Shown here in pieces: positions 27,353-37,800 of a DNA stretch of 64,000 nt (positions are counted from its first letter, which is position 1; every line of letters begins with the position of its first letter). The stretch comes from JACDBE01 sp963714055 (GTDB lineage: Bacteria > Actinomycetota > Acidimicrobiia > Spongiisociales > UBA5794). The notes under the pieces are model-generated. The model was not told the origin of the DNA, ran no database searches, and saw only the letters and a list, made by a program, of their open reading frames with translations. The translations under genes were made by a program, and so were the position numbers. Where the stretch lies: contig OY970227.1 of the NCBI GenBank assembly GCA_963714055.1, positions 2,976,001 through 3,040,000 of the forward strand. Reading direction: 5' to 3'.

Positions 27353-27685
27353 ATGTCCAGCCCGGAGCCGGCCCGCCACGCCCTGTATGCTCGCCTCGAG
27401 GAAGTGCTGGGGCCCGAGCATGCCGAGACTCTGATGACCCATCTACCGCCGCAAGCCGCCGGCGACCTGGCGACGAAGGCCGACATCGTCCGGCTCGAGG
27501 ACCGGTTCGACCGGCTCGAAGGTCGGTTCGACCGGCTCGAGGAGCACTTCCATGAGCTGTCTGCGGAGGTGCGGGGCATGCATGGCGTGATGCGAGACCA
27601 GTTGCGGACCTACTCCCTCACCACCATCGGCGCGATGACGGCGCTCACCGGGGCGTTCGCTGCCATCGTCACGATCGTCCGCTGA
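27353..27685 (+). CDS. Small coiled-coil protein with C-terminal membrane helix
   Basis: A 110-residue protein. Residues 38-75 are heptad-like with the repeated RFDRLEGRFDRLEEHF and end in a hydrophobic helix LTTIGAMTALTGAFAAIVTI. It is a tail-anchored coiled-coil layout seen in many small actinobacterial and proteobacterial proteins of unknown function. ATG 27353 follows GGGAG. It sits 50 bases after the LLM gene in the same direction and may be co-transcribed, but no functional link is apparent. Confidence 0.6.
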   Translation: MSSPEPARHALYARLEEVLGPEHAETLMTHLPPQAAGDLATKADIVRLEDRFDRLEGRFDRLEEHFHELSAEVRGMHGVMRDQLRTYSLTTIGAMTALTGAFAAIVTIVR

Positions 27686-27728
27686 CCGACCGGCCCGGTC
27701 CGCGGGGCCACCACGGTGGCGTCCGGGT

Positions 27729-29049
27729 TCAGCTCTTCCGGCGCTGACCGAGTCCGACCAGTAGCGAGCCGAGCGCTATGGCGGCGGCGCCGATGCAGGC
27801 GAGGAGCAGCGTGGAGAAACCGGTGTAGGGCAGCGTTTCGGGCGACTCGGAGGCGGCGACCGTCGTCGAAGTCTGCGGCGGCTGTGTCGTGGTGGTGACG
27901 GTTGCCTCCGTCGACGGGTTCGCCGTGCAGGTCGGCTCGGCCGGCGGGTACTCGACGGTCACCGGGCCGTACCCCGTCGCGCCGGCGGTGGAGAGGAGCC
28001 GGGTGGAGCCGGCGACCGATGCTCCGATCTCGATGGTGATCGACACGGGTTGACGAGCCCACATGTACGGGTCGTCCGGGTTGAGGAACCAGGTGCCGTC
28101 GGCGTCCTGATCCCATCCCGGCCAGTCGATCGGGTTGCCGGCGGAGTCGAGGACGGCTCCCGGCCACAGCAGTCGGCCCGAACCGGCCGGCACCCGGTAC
28201 TCGGCGGTCCCCCCCGCATTGGCGAACCGGACCGTGGCGTCGTCACCGAGCCCGTTGGCGTCGATGTCGTAGGCGAGCCAGGGGGTGTCGTTGTCGCATT
28301 GGGGACCCACGGCGGCGTCCATCGAGGGCGGTGGTGCGGTGGTCGTGGTGGTGTCGTCGGGTGGTGCGGTGGTCGTGGTGGTGTCGTCGGGTGGGCGTGG
28401 TCGTGGTGGTGTCGTCGGGTGGTGCGGTGGTCGTGGTGGTGTCGGTGACGAGCTCCGCCGAGGCCGACACGCACACGGACAGCCGGCCGACCGGGCGGAC
28501 GACGATCGTCAGGGTCGTCGGACCATCGACGGTCACCTCACCGAGGTCGTAGACGAGCGCCGTCGTGGTCGGCGCCGGGAAGGTGCCGTAGCCGACGAAC
28601 CAGAGCTCGCCCTCGTTGGCCGACTCGTTCTCGTTGGAGCCGTGGCCGGTCAATGCCCAGGTGCCGGGCCCGGGCAGCTCGACGGTCACCTGGGCCGGCT
28701 GGTGCGGCAGCACCTCGCCCCATCCGGCCGGGCACTCGGCACCCGGGTCGGTCGTGGTCGTGGTGGTCTCGCGCGCCGCGGTGGTCGTGGTGGTCTCGCC
28801 CGGTGCGATTGTCGTGGTTGTCTCAGGCGCCGCAATGGTCGTGGTGGTCTGGCGCGGGGCCCTGGTCGTGGTGGTCTCGCGTGGCGCCCTGGTCGTGGTG
28901 GTCTCGCCGCGCGCGCCGGTTGTCGTGGTCTCGCCCTCTCCGCGAGCCTCGGCGGAGGCGAGACCGGCGAGACCGTTGAGGCCGACGACGAGGACAGCAG
29001 TCACGACGAACGCCACCAACCCCGAGATGAAATGACCCTGCCGTCGCAT
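27729..29049 (-). CDS. LPXTG-anchored surface protein with Thr-rich stalk (frameshift in a 30-bp repeat)
   Basis: A cell-wall protein of about 440 residues. The N-terminal signal peptide (GLVAFVVTAVLVVGLNGLAG) is followed by a stalk of TTTTRAP-type units, a folded domain (PHQPAQVTVELPGPGTWALT...), a second Thr/Pro stalk of DDTTTTTAPP units, a second domain rich in Asp/Gly (AYDIDANGLGDDATVRFANA), a third Thr-rich linker, and the sortase signal LPYTG with hydrophobic helix and RRKS tail. The frame breaks in the second stalk, where one of four 30-bp units is 28 bp long. Ligand or role unknown. No sortase gene is in the window. Confidence 0.75.
28330..28447. repeat. Four tandem 30-bp units encoding DDTTTTTAPP, one 2 bp short
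   Basis: Units begin at 28330, 28360, 28390 and 28418. The third has 28 bases, which throws the downstream part of the surface protein out of frame. The repeats are G/T-rich on the + strand and prone to slippage, either in the cell (giving on/off expression of the anchored form) or during sequencing. Confidence 0.8.
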
Positions 29050-29235
29050 GGCTGCCCCCCCGAGCGAACGATGGACGATGACTTCCTGGCAGCTACAACG
29101 TACCGTGAGCCACGAGGATTTGACATAGGGCGGCAGGCGGGTTATGCCGGGCCGGTCGCCGAGGCGCAGGCGCTCGTCAAACGCCGGCCGACATCATCGG
29201 GCACCCACTCCCGACAGGTTTCGCGAACTGACGTC

Positions 29236-30447
29236 TCAGCCTTGTGAAGCTTGACGGAGGGTGAACCGGGCGACGGTCTCGACGTGGAAGGTCTGCGGGA
29301 ACTGGTCGACCGGGGTTGCGTGGTCGAGGTCGTAGCCGTGACCGGCAAGCGCCTTGGCGTCACGGGCCAGGCTGGCCGGGTCGCAGGAGACATAGACCAC
29401 GGTCCGGGGCATGGCGGCGGTCACCGCCGAGATGCCCCCGTCGCCGAGCCCGGCCCGAGGGGGATCGACCACAGCAACGGTCCAGGGGTCATCGGGCCGG
29501 AGCCGCTCCATCCGGGACTTCACCACCGCGACATTGTCCTTGCCGGCGGTGTTGAAGCGCAGGTCGTCGGCTGCAAGCGGGTTGCTCTCGACCGCTACCA
29601 CCCGTGCCACCGAGCCGGCCAGGGCAACGCTGAACAACCCGCCGCCGGCATAGCCGTCGAGCAGCACGTCGTCGTCGCTTGGCCGCAACGCGTCGTGTAC
29701 CAGCCGAACCAGCGCTGCCGCCGCCGACGTCGAGTTCTGGAAGAAGGCATCGGCGCTGATCCGGAAGCGGTGGTCGATCACCTCTTCGCTGATCCATGGG
29801 TCGCCGAGGATCGCCTCGTAGCCGTCGTGGTGACGGCGGACCACCGACGCCCCCCAATCGGCGGCCTGCGCCGGCACCTCGCCGGTGAGCACCACCAGGG
29901 CTGCGCCGGTGGCGGCGCCGACACGCACCGTCAGCCGCTCCACCCCCTCGAGCGGACCGAGCCGGTCGAATAGGTCGGCGAGAGCCGGCTCCAGGAGCCA
30001 GCAGTGGTCGATCGGGACCAGCGACCTCGACCGGCTCCGGAAGAGTGCCGGCCGGCCGCCGTCGACCGAGAAGTCCATCCGGTTGCGGTAGCCGTATGGA
30101 CCGGAAGGTGCCACGGTGGCCCGGACGTCCGGGTCGGCGAGCCGTCCCAGGTGACGGAGCTGGCCGGCGACGATCGACCGCTTCCATTCGAGCTGAGCGG
30201 CGTGGTCGGCGAACTGCCAGTGGCAGCCGCCACAGGTCCCGAAGTGGGCGCAAGGCGGGCGGACCCGGTGCGGCGAGGCCTCCTCGACCGAGCGCAGCTC
30301 GACACGACCCCATGCCCCCTTGTCGACGGAGATGTCACCGAGGACGCGCTCCCCTGGCATGGCGCCGCCGACGAACCAGGTCTTGCCGTCGACCCGGGCA
30401 ACCGCCTCGCCGCCATGGGCCATGTCGTGGGGTGACAGCTCTAGCAA
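29236..30447 (-). CDS. TrmA/RlmD-type RNA (uracil-5-)-methyltransferase
   Basis: SAM-dependent m5U methyltransferase of 403 residues, probably acting on 23S rRNA. There is an N-terminal TRAM-like region, an Fe-S motif PPCAHFGTCGGCHWQ plus Cys in IDHCWL, the SAM site LLDGYAGGGLFSVALA, motif VVDPPRAGLG and the catalytic Cys in VYVSCDPASLARD. The start is TTG 30447 with AAGGAG upstream. Assignment between RlmD, RlmCD and related enzymes is not possible by eye. Confidence 0.88.
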   Translation of the reverse strand: MLELSPHDMAHGGEAVARVDGKTWFVGGAMPGERVLGDISVDKGAWGRVELRSVEEASPHRVRPPCAHFGTCGGCHWQFADHAAQLEWKRSIVAGQLRHLGRLADPDVRATVAPSGPYGYRNRMDFSVDGGRPALFRSRSRSLVPIDHCWLLEPALADLFDRLGPLEGVERLTVRVGAATGAALVVLTGEVPAQAADWGASVVRRHHDGYEAILGDPWISEEVIDHRFRISADAFFQNSTSAAAALVRLVHDALRPSDDDVLLDGYAGGGLFSVALAGSVARVVAVESNPLAADDLRFNTAGKDNVAVVKSRMERLRPDDPWTVAVVDPPRAGLGDGGISAVTAAMPRTVVYVSCDPASLARDAKALAGHGYDLDHATPVDQFPQTFHVETVARFTLRQASQG

Positions 30448-30511
30448 TGCACTCCTTGTCGCGACGAGGGCCGGGCGGGTGCCCGGCCCTCGCTGTCGGA
30501 ATTCGGAACCG

Positions 30512-30736
30512 CTAGCGGTGTCGCCACACGATCCGTCCCCGGGTCAGGTCGTAGGCCGAGACCTCGAGCTCGACCCGGTCTCCGGGGATGATGCGGATGC
30601 GGCGACCGTGCCGCATCCGTCCCGATGCCCGGGCGACGACCTCGTGGCCCGAGTCGAGGCGAACCTTGAAGTTCGCATCGCGCATCGTCGCGATGACGGT
30701 GCCCTCGGCCCTGAAGTAGTCCTCGCCCGATGCCAC
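30512..30736 (-). CDS. infA: Translation initiation factor IF-1
   Basis: A single S1/OB-fold protein of 74 residues that binds the 30S A site during initiation. Its sequence follows the IF-1 pattern: EGTVIATMRDANFKVRLDSG, ARASGRMRHGRRIRIIPGD and YDLTRGRIVWRHR. The start is GTG 30736, one base after the stop of the RRM gene, so the pair is one transcript. In actinobacteria infA usually lies in the rpmJ-rpsM cluster, so this may be a second IF-1. Confidence 0.88.
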   Translation of the reverse strand: MASGEDYFRAEGTVIATMRDANFKVRLDSGHEVVARASGRMRHGRRIRIIPGDRVELEVSAYDLTRGRIVWRHR

Positions 30737-30737
30737 T

Positions 30738-30989
30738 TCAGCGCCGCGGCTGACGCGGCCGCGCCTCGTTGACGGTCAGGGGCCGTCCGCCGAAGTCGGC
30801 CCGGTTGAGCTGCTCGATTGCGTTCGGCGCCACCGAGTCCGGCATCTCCACGAAGCCGAAGCCGCGGGAGCGACCGGTTTCCCGGTCGGTGATCACCGCG
30901 GCCGAGGTGACCTCGCCGTACTCGCCGAAGAGCCGCTCGAGGTCGGCTGCGGTGGTCGTGAAGGGAAGGTTCCCCACGTAGATGTTCAT
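30738..30989 (-). CDS. Single-RRM RNA-binding protein
   Basis: An 83-residue protein made of one RNA-recognition motif: RNP2 IYVGNLPF at residues 3-10 and RNP1 RGFGFVEM near residue 45, followed by a basic tail. Start ATG 30989 follows AAGGAAGAGG. Small bacterial RRM proteins of this kind are associated with cold or stress responses in cyanobacteria and some other bacteria. Coupling to an IF-1 gene suggests a translation-related role. The 295 bases upstream (30990-31284) contain its 5' UTR and nothing else I can name. Confidence 0.85.
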   Translation of the reverse strand: MNIYVGNLPFTTTAADLERLFGEYGEVTSAAVITDRETGRSRGFGFVEMPDSVAPNAIEQLNRADFGGRPLTVNEARPRQPRR

Positions 30990-31284
30990 TGGGCGACTCG
31001 CCTCTTCCTTGTCTCCTGGTAGCCGTCGTGGCCACCCCGTCGTCTGCCGGACTCCGACTCGTACTCGTCCGACCAAGTGGGGTACCAACAAGGGGGGGAT
31101 CGCGAGTCACCGCCGAAGCAGCGGGGCGGAGGATAGCTACTGCGGGGCGCTGTCGTGGCCGAACCGGGCGGACCTGTCCCTCTAACCTCTGTTTTCATGG
31201 CTCTTCGGCTGACGCCTCATCGCGGAGCGATGGGGGACCCCCAACCCCCATCGCCGAGTCTCCGCCTGACGGCGTAGCCTCATC

Positions 31285-31641
31285 GTGCTCGGCTTCCACC
31301 AGGGTTGGTTCTGGGTCGCCGTCGTGAGCACCGGCTCGGTAGGGCTCTGGGGTGTCGGGTTGGCCGTCGCCCGGCGCCAGCCGGACCGGGCGTTCGGGCT
31401 CGCCACCGGCATCGCCTTGGCCGCCATGCTGGCCCAGGTGGCGAGCGGGCTCGTGCTCTACGCGCGGGGGATGCGGCCCGGCGACGGGTTCCACCTGTTC
31501 TACGGCGTGGTGATCGTCGTCACCCTCGCCATCGCCTATGTCTACCGCGCACCGATGCGGCGCCGCCCGGCCCTGTCGTACGGGCTGCTGCTGCTGTTCG
31601 TGATGGGCCTCGGCCTACGCGCCTGGTCGTATGTCGCGTGA
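31285..31641 (+). CDS. Small integral membrane protein, four predicted helices
   Basis: A 118-residue hydrophobic protein with helices near residues 8-30, 38-60, 70-86 and 97-115 (for example LATGIALAAMLAQVASGLVL; LAIAYVYRAPMRRRPALSYG). The start is GTG. Similar small four-helix proteins are common in actinobacteria and have no assigned function. It is followed by dispersed palindromic repeats. Confidence 0.65.
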   Translation: MLGFHQGWFWVAVVSTGSVGLWGVGLAVARRQPDRAFGLATGIALAAMLAQVASGLVLYARGMRPGDGFHLFYGVVIVVTLAIAYVYRAPMRRRPALSYGLLLLFVMGLGLRAWSYVA

Positions 31642-31689
31642 CCGGTTGCCACGTCTGCCAGGAGACCGGGAAGCCCGGCGGGCATGCCA

Positions 31690-31852
31690 CGGCCCACGAT
31701 GGGTAGGGGCCCCATCTGCGGGAGGAGGCGAGCGCTGCGAGCCGGGAATGTCACGGGTAGGGCCCCATCTGCGGGAGGAGCCGAGCGCAGCGAGCCGGGA
31801 TTTCACGGCGCGCGATGGGGAGTGGCGAGCGGAGCTCGGCGGGAATGTCACG
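31690..31852. repeat. Three adjacent copies (one degraded) of a dispersed palindromic repeat
   Basis: The unit comprises a hairpin core (CCCCATCTGCGGGAGGAG pairing with CCCGCGATGGGG around TAGGGG) and an arm CGAGCGCAGCGAGC followed by CGGGAATGTCAC. Copies lie at about 31690-31752, 31753-31806 and, degraded, 31807-31852. Related elements occur at 52142-52290 and, inverted, at 62280-62347. The TCA at 31848-31850 is the stop codon of the giant leftward gene, so the repeat end overlaps that stop. Confidence 0.75.
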
Positions 31853-34800
31853 AGAACTCGCAGGCGATGAGGATCTCTCCGGTGAGGCAGCTGTCGGTCC
31901 CGTCACCACCGTCGAGGACGTCGACCCCGCCCTCGCCCCGCAGCACATCGTTGCCGTCGTTGCCGAAGATGAGGTCGCCGCCGTTCTCACCGACCGCGGT
32001 GTCGTTGCCGCTGCCGGCGAGGAGGAGGTCGATGCCGTTGCCACCGCAGAGGACGTCGTCACCGCCCAGGCCGATGAGGGTGTCCTTGCCGTTTCCGGCC
32101 CAGATGACGTCGTCGCCCGCGGTCCCGGTCAGCAGGTCGGCCTTGTTCGTGCCGACGATGGTGGCGTCCTCGACGTCGCACGTCGGCGCAGGCGGCTCGT
32201 CGTCGGTCACCTCGACGACGAGGCTCCCGGCGGCCGGGAACGTCCCGTCCTCGTCGGTGACGTCGGCCGTGATCGTCATCGTCCCCGGCGAGGTGTAGGT
32301 GTGTTGCAGGGTGCCGAGGATGCCGACCGTGTCCGAGGCCCCGTCGCCCCAGTGGACGACGTAGAGGAAGGCGTTGTCGGTGCCCGGATCGATCACCGGG
32401 CCCAGAGTCAGGGTGTAGGGCGAGCTGAGGGCGACGCCGGCGGCCCCGGTGAGGGTGATCGCCGGCATCACGTTGACCGCGGTGAACTCCTCGACCGTGG
32501 TGCCGCTCACCCGGCCATCGGGGCCGCGCACCGTGAGCTCCACCCGGTAGGCGCCGTCATCGTCGGCGGTGAACGCGAAGGTGGCGCCGTCCCCGACGGC
32601 GACCACGCCGTCGTCGCGCAGCGTCGTCCAGGCGAAGGTCGCCCCCGACACGTCGGAGGAGGCTGTGAAGGTGAGCGCCGAGCCCTCGGTGACCTCGTCG
32701 AGGTCCTCGTTGATCACCGCCGCCGGGGTGTCGCCCACCGTCCAGGAGATGGTGGCAACCGTGACCTTGCCGGTGCGGTCGGTGGCGGTGACCGTGAACG
32801 ACCCGGCCGATTGTGTGGGCAGCGGGTCCCCCGGCGCCAGGGAGCCGACGCACGACTCGATGCCCGAGCCGGCGTCGAGGCAGGTGAAGGACACGGGGAC
32901 GAACGCCCCGGTGGCGAACGTGGCCCCGTCGATGGGCGAGGTGACGTCGGGCGGCAGCGTGTCGATGGGGATGGTGGCGAAGTCGGTGGTCCCGTCCGAG
33001 GCCAGGGCGGTCAGGGTGTGGACCCCGTCGCCGGCCACCTGGAAGGCACCGGTGTACTCAACCAGCCCGGCGCTGTCGAGGTCGTAGGCGACGATTCCAT
33101 TGGCCGGGATGACCAGCTCGACGGTGGCCGCCGGCGCGAACCAGCCCTCGACGAGGTCACCGGAGAGGGTGATGAGGTCGCCCGGCATCTCCTCCGGCTC
33201 GCTCAGGAACAGCTCGGCCTTGTTGGCCGAGACGGCGGCGTTGCCGGCGTCGTCGAGCGCCTGCACGTAGTACTCCTTCATCCCAGGCGGGGCGGCGACG
33301 GCGCCGCTCCACCGACCCGCCCCCTGGTCGATGAGGTCGACCGCGGTCCACTCGCCCGAGTCCCCGGCGGCGTGGAACAGCACCAGGACCCGGACCACGG
33401 CGCCTTCGGCGTCTTCGACGTCGACCTCGAACGTGACTCCGTCGGAGATCTCGACGGCGGATGCGGAGCGGATCAACGGAGGTGAGAAGTCCACGACCGA
33501 GGCCGGCGAGTAGAGCACCTGCGTCTCCACCGTGGTGAAGAGGCGCTGGATGCCGATGTCCGGCGCGGTGGCGCGGAACTGCCCGGGCACGATGACCAGC
33601 TGGTCCCGCTCACCGGCCGTGGTGGCGAACCGGCTGACGGTCTGCAGTTGGGAAGGGAACTGGCCGGTGGTGATCGGCTCCGGCTCGTTGTCGGCCAGGT
33701 CCACGGTGGGCCGGGCGATCAGGGGGCCGAAGTCGGGCACATCGGTCGATGTGAGGTTGGTGATCAGGGCGCCGTGGGCGACCAGCCCGCCGCCCTGGGT
33801 CACGTCGATCTCGACCTTCGGTTGCACCGGCCGGAAGGGGGTCACCTGCGTGGCGAGCTCTCCCGCCTCGTTCTGGGCGGCGAAGTACGAGCCTCGGTCG
33901 GTGTCGACCTCGACCAGCCCGGTGCCCACCGGCAGGTCGGTGACGATGGTGGCCACGTCCAGCCCGGTGACGCCGTCGACCGTCAGCGGTGGAGGCACCA
34001 CCGGTTGGGGAGCAGCGCCGTCCCCGCCGACCCGGTAGAACGGCAACCCGTAGAACGTGGAGATCATCAGGACCTTGTCGTCGTAGGCGCCGAACAGCAG
34101 GTCGGCGCCGGCATACCGGTGCTTGGCCAGTTGCAGCGCCCGTCCCACGGTCGCTCCGCTGCCGAGGTTCTCGGCGAAGTAGGCCATCAGCTGCTCGGAC
34201 AGCGCCACCGTCTCGGTCTCGCCGTAGCCGTATCCGGTGTTGCCCACGTAGCCGGCGCCCTGGGCAGCCATCGTCTGCGGCCAGTCGACGCCGAGCGGGT
34301 CGCCACCGATGTGCACGTCGGAGACGCTCAGGCCCGAGTGGCAGCCCATCGAGAACAACACGGCCTGGCTCAGTGTGTCCGGCCCGGAGCCGGACACGTC
34401 CTCGGTGGTGAACAGCCCGGCGGACGAGTCGGCGGGCTCGGCCCGGTTGTGGTCGAAGTGGGCGTTGACCGAGCCGATGCTCACGGTGCCGTCGAGGAGC
34501 CCGTCGGCGAGATCGGTCGCCGTCCAGTCGTCCGAGATGAGGTCGTCGACCGGCCGGCCGGTGGCGGCCAGCGCAGCGCTCACCTCCTCGGCGCCGTCGG
34601 CGAGGAAGTCGTACCCGCTGACGAACGCCGAGGACGTGGTGGCGGGGTCGAGCAGGCCGTTGAAGGCGAGGAACCGATCGAGCGCTGCCACGATGTCGGC
34701 CGGGGTCTCGACCAGCCTTCCCAGGGCGGCGTCGGGCACGTAGATCTCCCGGCCGTTGGCGAGTAGCGGCCGGGCGTCGGCGTAGGGGTCGTCGGTGAGG

Positions 34801-37800
34801 ATGGTCCGGCCGGCGGCTGCCGCCCGCTGCGGGGTGAACCCGGCGCCCAGTGACGCCGCGTAGCCGGTCTCGTTGGCGATCGAGGTCTCGTCGGGGATGC
34901 GGAACTGCGGGATCTGGTCGTCGCCGCCGACGATCACGATGTACTCGATCCCGGGGTTGTCGGCCCGGTAGCCGTCGACCAGTTCGGCCACGGCGGCGGC
35001 GGCGCCGTTGACGGCGTCGATCGAGCACGGGTCGGCGTTCCACGCGTCGTAGGCGGTGGCGACGGCGGGGTCGCCCTCGACGGGGACCACCGCGCCGGTC
35101 ACCCCGAGCCAATCGGCTCCGGCCACCCGCTGCAGGGCGGCAACCGCATCGTCCAACGCCGCCGCTCCGTGCGCCGCCGAGAACCGCTGCTGGTTGACGA
35201 GGAACAGCGTGTTGACCCCGGGCGGGAGGGTTGCGGGCAGGGTGCCGGCCGTCCCACCCGTGAGCGCCGGCGTCGCACAGGCACCGGGCGGGACCGCCGG
35301 CGTCACCGCGAAGCGGGCGGTGTAGGGAGAGATGCTGGTGGCACCGGAGTAGCCGCTGATCTGCACCACGTAATCCCCGGAGTCGGCGACCGGGCCGACG
35401 GAGATGTGCTCGTTCAGCGTCGACCGGTTTGTGGAGATCGCCTCGATCGACAGGTCCTCCAGTGGGATGTCGGCGATCACCTCGGGCAATCCCTCGGGTG
35501 GCTCCAACAGGTCGGGGATCTCGTCCTCGACCCCGATGATCTCCCGCTCCGGCTCCCCGCGGAGCGGTTGGCCGGTCGGCGCGTACAACACGAGGTCGAA
35601 GTCGTCGGGCAGGCTGCCCAGCGTCGCCGTGATGGTCGACCCGGCGGCGACGCCTTCGATGACGAAGAAGTCGAGGTCGGTGGCGGACCCGATGTGGCTG
35701 ACGTATACCGTATCCAGCTCGGCGCTGAGCGCCGTCTGCGGCGTGTCGTTGGGCTCGATCGCCTCCCGCACGGTCAGGGCGGCGGTACCGGAGCCCTCGA
35801 TCCCTGCGCTGGTCACGGCGACGTCGACGGTGGCGGCCACCGGGCCGAGATGGAGGCCCGTGGTGGATGTGAACGAGAGCGCGGTGGGTCCGTCCGGGAT
35901 GCCGGTGAGGGTCCAGGTCAGGGTGTCGCCGTCGACCACCGGCTCGGACTGCCCCGGGTCGACCGCCGGGTTGAACACCGCCGAGCCGGCCTGGTACGAC
36001 GATCCGGCCGGAAGAACGGCGGTGACGGTGAGGTCGTTGGTGGCCGAGCCGGTGTCGAGGTCGAAGGTGGCGGTGTACGTGACCGTCTCCGGATCGGTGT
36101 CGAAGGCGGCGAGCCGGGAGGCGTCGACGTCGAGCTGCTCCCACGGGTAGTCCTCGGGCGGGAGCAGTAGGGCGAGCAGGTCGGCCAGCGAGGTCTCGTC
36201 GGGGAGGCCAACCAGCAGGTCGGCGAGGGCGAAGCCGGTCAACTGGCCGGCGTCGGTGAGCACCTGGAGCAGCTGGCCGTAGGTGCCGGTCCATGCCTCT
36301 GCCGGGACCTCGCCGATGGTGTCGCCCGCCGCCGCCCCACCGGCGCAGTCGTAGACCGTGCAGTCGACGATCTGCTCGATCGAGTTGATCGGGATGGAGT
36401 TGATCGGGATGGAGTTGATCGGGATGGAGTTGATCGGGATGGAGTTGATCGGGATGGAGTTGATCGGGGTCCCCACCAGCCTGATCGAGTTGATCGGGGT
36501 GCCTGCCACCCAGATGGAGTTGATGGGGATGGAGTTGATGGGGATCGAGTTGATGGGGATGGAGTTGATCGGGATGGAGTTGATCGGGATCGAGTTGATC
36601 GGGGCGGCCGCCAGCGACAGCGACAGCAGGTTCACCCCGTCCGCCGAGGCCGGGTCACCGGGATCGACCCCGATCGTGGCGCAGTCGGCCGGCGAATTGG
36701 CGAGCAGGTCGCACCACGCGGTGAGCACCGCGGTGGTGTCTCCCGGGTCGATGCTGTTGATCGGGATGGAGTTGATCGGCAGCGAACCGAGGGCGATCGC
36801 CACCACCGGGATCGACCCGACCGCCGTGGCGGCGAGGCCGAGCTCGGACAGGTCGAGATCGGCGGCGGCGATGGCCTCTGCCGCCACCGGGTCGGCGAAG
36901 GCGTCGAACAGGGTGTACTGCTGCAGCGGGCCGGTCAGGGAGCTGCCGGCGAGGAGTGCCGGCCAGCCGCCGTCCACGGGCACGTCCACCAGGAGGATCG
37001 ATCCGAGCGTTTCCCCGGCGATCGAGTTGATCGGGATCGAGTTGATCGGGATCGAGTTGATGGGGATCGAGTTGATGGGGATCGAGTTGATCGGGGACGC
37101 TTCCACCCCGGAGATGCCGGTGGTGGCGACGACCGACGCCTGGTTGGCGGCCGTCCCGACCGTCAGGGCGGTGGCCGGGATGTCGGCGACCGGGATCGAC
37201 GAAACCGCTACCGGCGGGTTGGGGTCGTCGACGGCCACCGTCACCGTGACCTCGGGGTCGTCGGCGGCACCCTCGAAGGAGCCGATGTCGCAGCTGCCGG
37301 CCTGTCGCGTCACCCCGTTCTGTGACACCTCCTCGCAGGCGCCGTCGCCGCTTCCCGGGACGGCCGGGTTGCCGGCGTCGATCGCCGGGCTCCCCGCTGT
37401 CAGCGGGTGGCTCTCCGTGGCGCCTGCCAGGGCGAGCGGCCCGAGCAGCGGGTCGATCGGCGTGGACAGCGTAGCCCACCAGGTTCCCGTTCACCCCGTC
37501 GACCAGCCCGCACCCGGTGGCGTCGCCACCTCCCGGGTCGGCCACCGATCCGGCGCCGAGCAGGTTGTGGCCCAGGTCGGACACGGTGCCGGCGCAGTCG
37601 GGACCTGCGCCCCCTGCCGTGTTGGTGGCGATGATGGTGTTGGACACCCGCAGCACTCCGGTCACCTGATCGACGGCGATGCCTCCGCCGGAAGTGCCCG
37701 CCCCGTTGAATGCGATGGTGACGTTGTTGAGCGTCGTTTCCTTGTTGGCGCCGGCCATGTAGTGGAAACCGCCGCCCTGCTTGGTGGCGGTGTTGCCGCT

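Noticed and set aside
31815..33485. A 556-codon rightward open frame opposite the end of the giant secreted gene
   Set aside because: It mirrors a high-GC coding strand; its sequence is low-complexity, whereas the opposite strand gives clear RTX and PKD modules.
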